Shown in pieces: positions 63,855 to 64,000 of a DNA stretch of 64,000 nucleotides; the first letter of the stretch is position 1; the number at the start of each line of letters is the position of its first letter. The position numbers were made by a program, and so were the translations under genes. This DNA is from Phyllobacterium zundukense. Lineage in GTDB: Bacteria > Pseudomonadota > Alphaproteobacteria > Rhizobiales > Rhizobiaceae. The stretch lies in the NCBI RefSeq assembly GCF_025452195.1, contig NZ_CP104973.1, positions 2,587,001 to 2,651,000 of the forward strand, read 5' to 3'. The notes under the pieces are model-generated. The model worked only from the letters and a program-made list of their open reading frames with translations. It searched no databases and had not been told where the DNA came from.

Positions 63855-64000
63855 TCATCGAAATGGATTGAGGATTCTGATGCTGTCGACGATCTGGCCA
63901 TGTGACAGGTCCTCAGAAAAGAGCTCTCTGCATCCGGCTTCACGCGCCGCCGAAATGATTGCGCTGTCCCAATACGAAAAACCATAAGCTCGCTTTATCT
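63855..64000 (-). CDS. VapC family PIN-domain toxin, C-terminal part
   Basis: On the minus strand a frame open at the right edge of the window runs to a TGA at 63855-63857 and codes the last 48 residues of a PIN-domain protein: YGFSYWDSAIISAAREAGC carries the acidic residue of the PIN active site (WD), and LFSEDLSHGQIVDSIRILN followed by PFR is the characteristic C-terminal SEDL-x-H-G-Q block of VapC toxins. VapC ribonucleases cut tRNA or rRNA; the partner VapB would lie just outside. It ends 11 bases from the cckA stop, convergent with it. Confidence 0.88.
   Translation of the reverse strand, partial: IKRAYGFSYWDSAIISAAREAGCRELFSEDLSHGQIVDSIRILNPFR

Overview
The window is a contiguous stretch of chromosome from an alphaproteobacterium of the order Hyphomicrobiales (Rhizobiales), most like the Phyllobacteriaceae/Brucellaceae (Phyllobacterium, Mesorhizobium, Ochrobactrum/Brucella relatives). 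The evidence is the gene set: CckA, a one-cysteine DksA, a BA14K protein, a DUF2865 protein, a class II DAHP synthase, a second-type short GltX, a MaeB-phosphotransacetylase fusion, a PlcP-like/glycosyltransferase pair and a giant polar coiled-coil protein. Genus is inference; no rRNA or tRNA gene was seen. Most of the window is housekeeping DNA, densely coded on both strands with many 4-base ATGA overlaps.

Layout. 1-6.8 kb: tail of an Lrp/AsnC regulator, a beta-hydroxyacid dehydrogenase, a penicillin-acylase-type Ntn hydrolase, a glutathione transferase and a polar amino-acid ABC importer (binding protein plus two permeases, no ATPase). 7-10.9 kb: molybdenum-cofactor genes mobB, mobA, moaA around an EamA transporter, then a DUF971 protein. 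11-18.2 kb: a very small secreted peptide gene, an L,D-transpeptidase, a pair of related long palindromes, the four-gene Anbu operon (ATP-grasp, alpha-E, transglutaminase, Anbu peptidase), and a BA14K protein. 18.3-24.3 kb: gph, a frameshifted rpiA, a DUF2059 protein, gor, a gamma-glutamylcyclotransferase-like gene and class II DAHP synthase. 24.4-35.9 kb: NTF2-like secreted protein, nhaA, GFA protein, dgkA, nadE, an ABC exporter, gltX, DUF2865 protein, maeB. 36-44.1 kb: phosphate-starvation lipid-remodelling pair (plcP-like, glycosyltransferase), an MFS carrier, dipeptide epimerase, and an Mla/MCE lipid-transport operon. 44.3-51.8 kb: a 1657-residue coiled-coil protein resembling the growth-pole-ring protein, a degenerate Hpt protein, and a ferredoxin with its probable reductase. 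51.8-64 kb: DUF922 protein, folP-folK, a toxin-antitoxin pair with a palindromic operator, the YcjF/YcjX pair, a SixA-type phosphatase, dksA, a FliO-like protein, cckA, and the end of a VapC-type toxin at the right edge.

Two families of intergenic inverted repeats are scattered through the window: a four-copy family with arms containing cgtggttcgacaagctc, and a two-copy family with arms containing tcctcgggcttgacccgag. A third type, two diverged palindromes with compensatory stem changes, lies between the L,D-transpeptidase and Anbu genes. The observations I rate highest are the 15 exactly phased 29-residue repeats in the polar protein, the rpiA frameshift, the covarying palindrome pair abutting the Anbu operon, the Anbu operon itself, the unlisted 46-residue secreted peptide, and the Hpt protein that has lysine where the phospho-accepting histidine should be.
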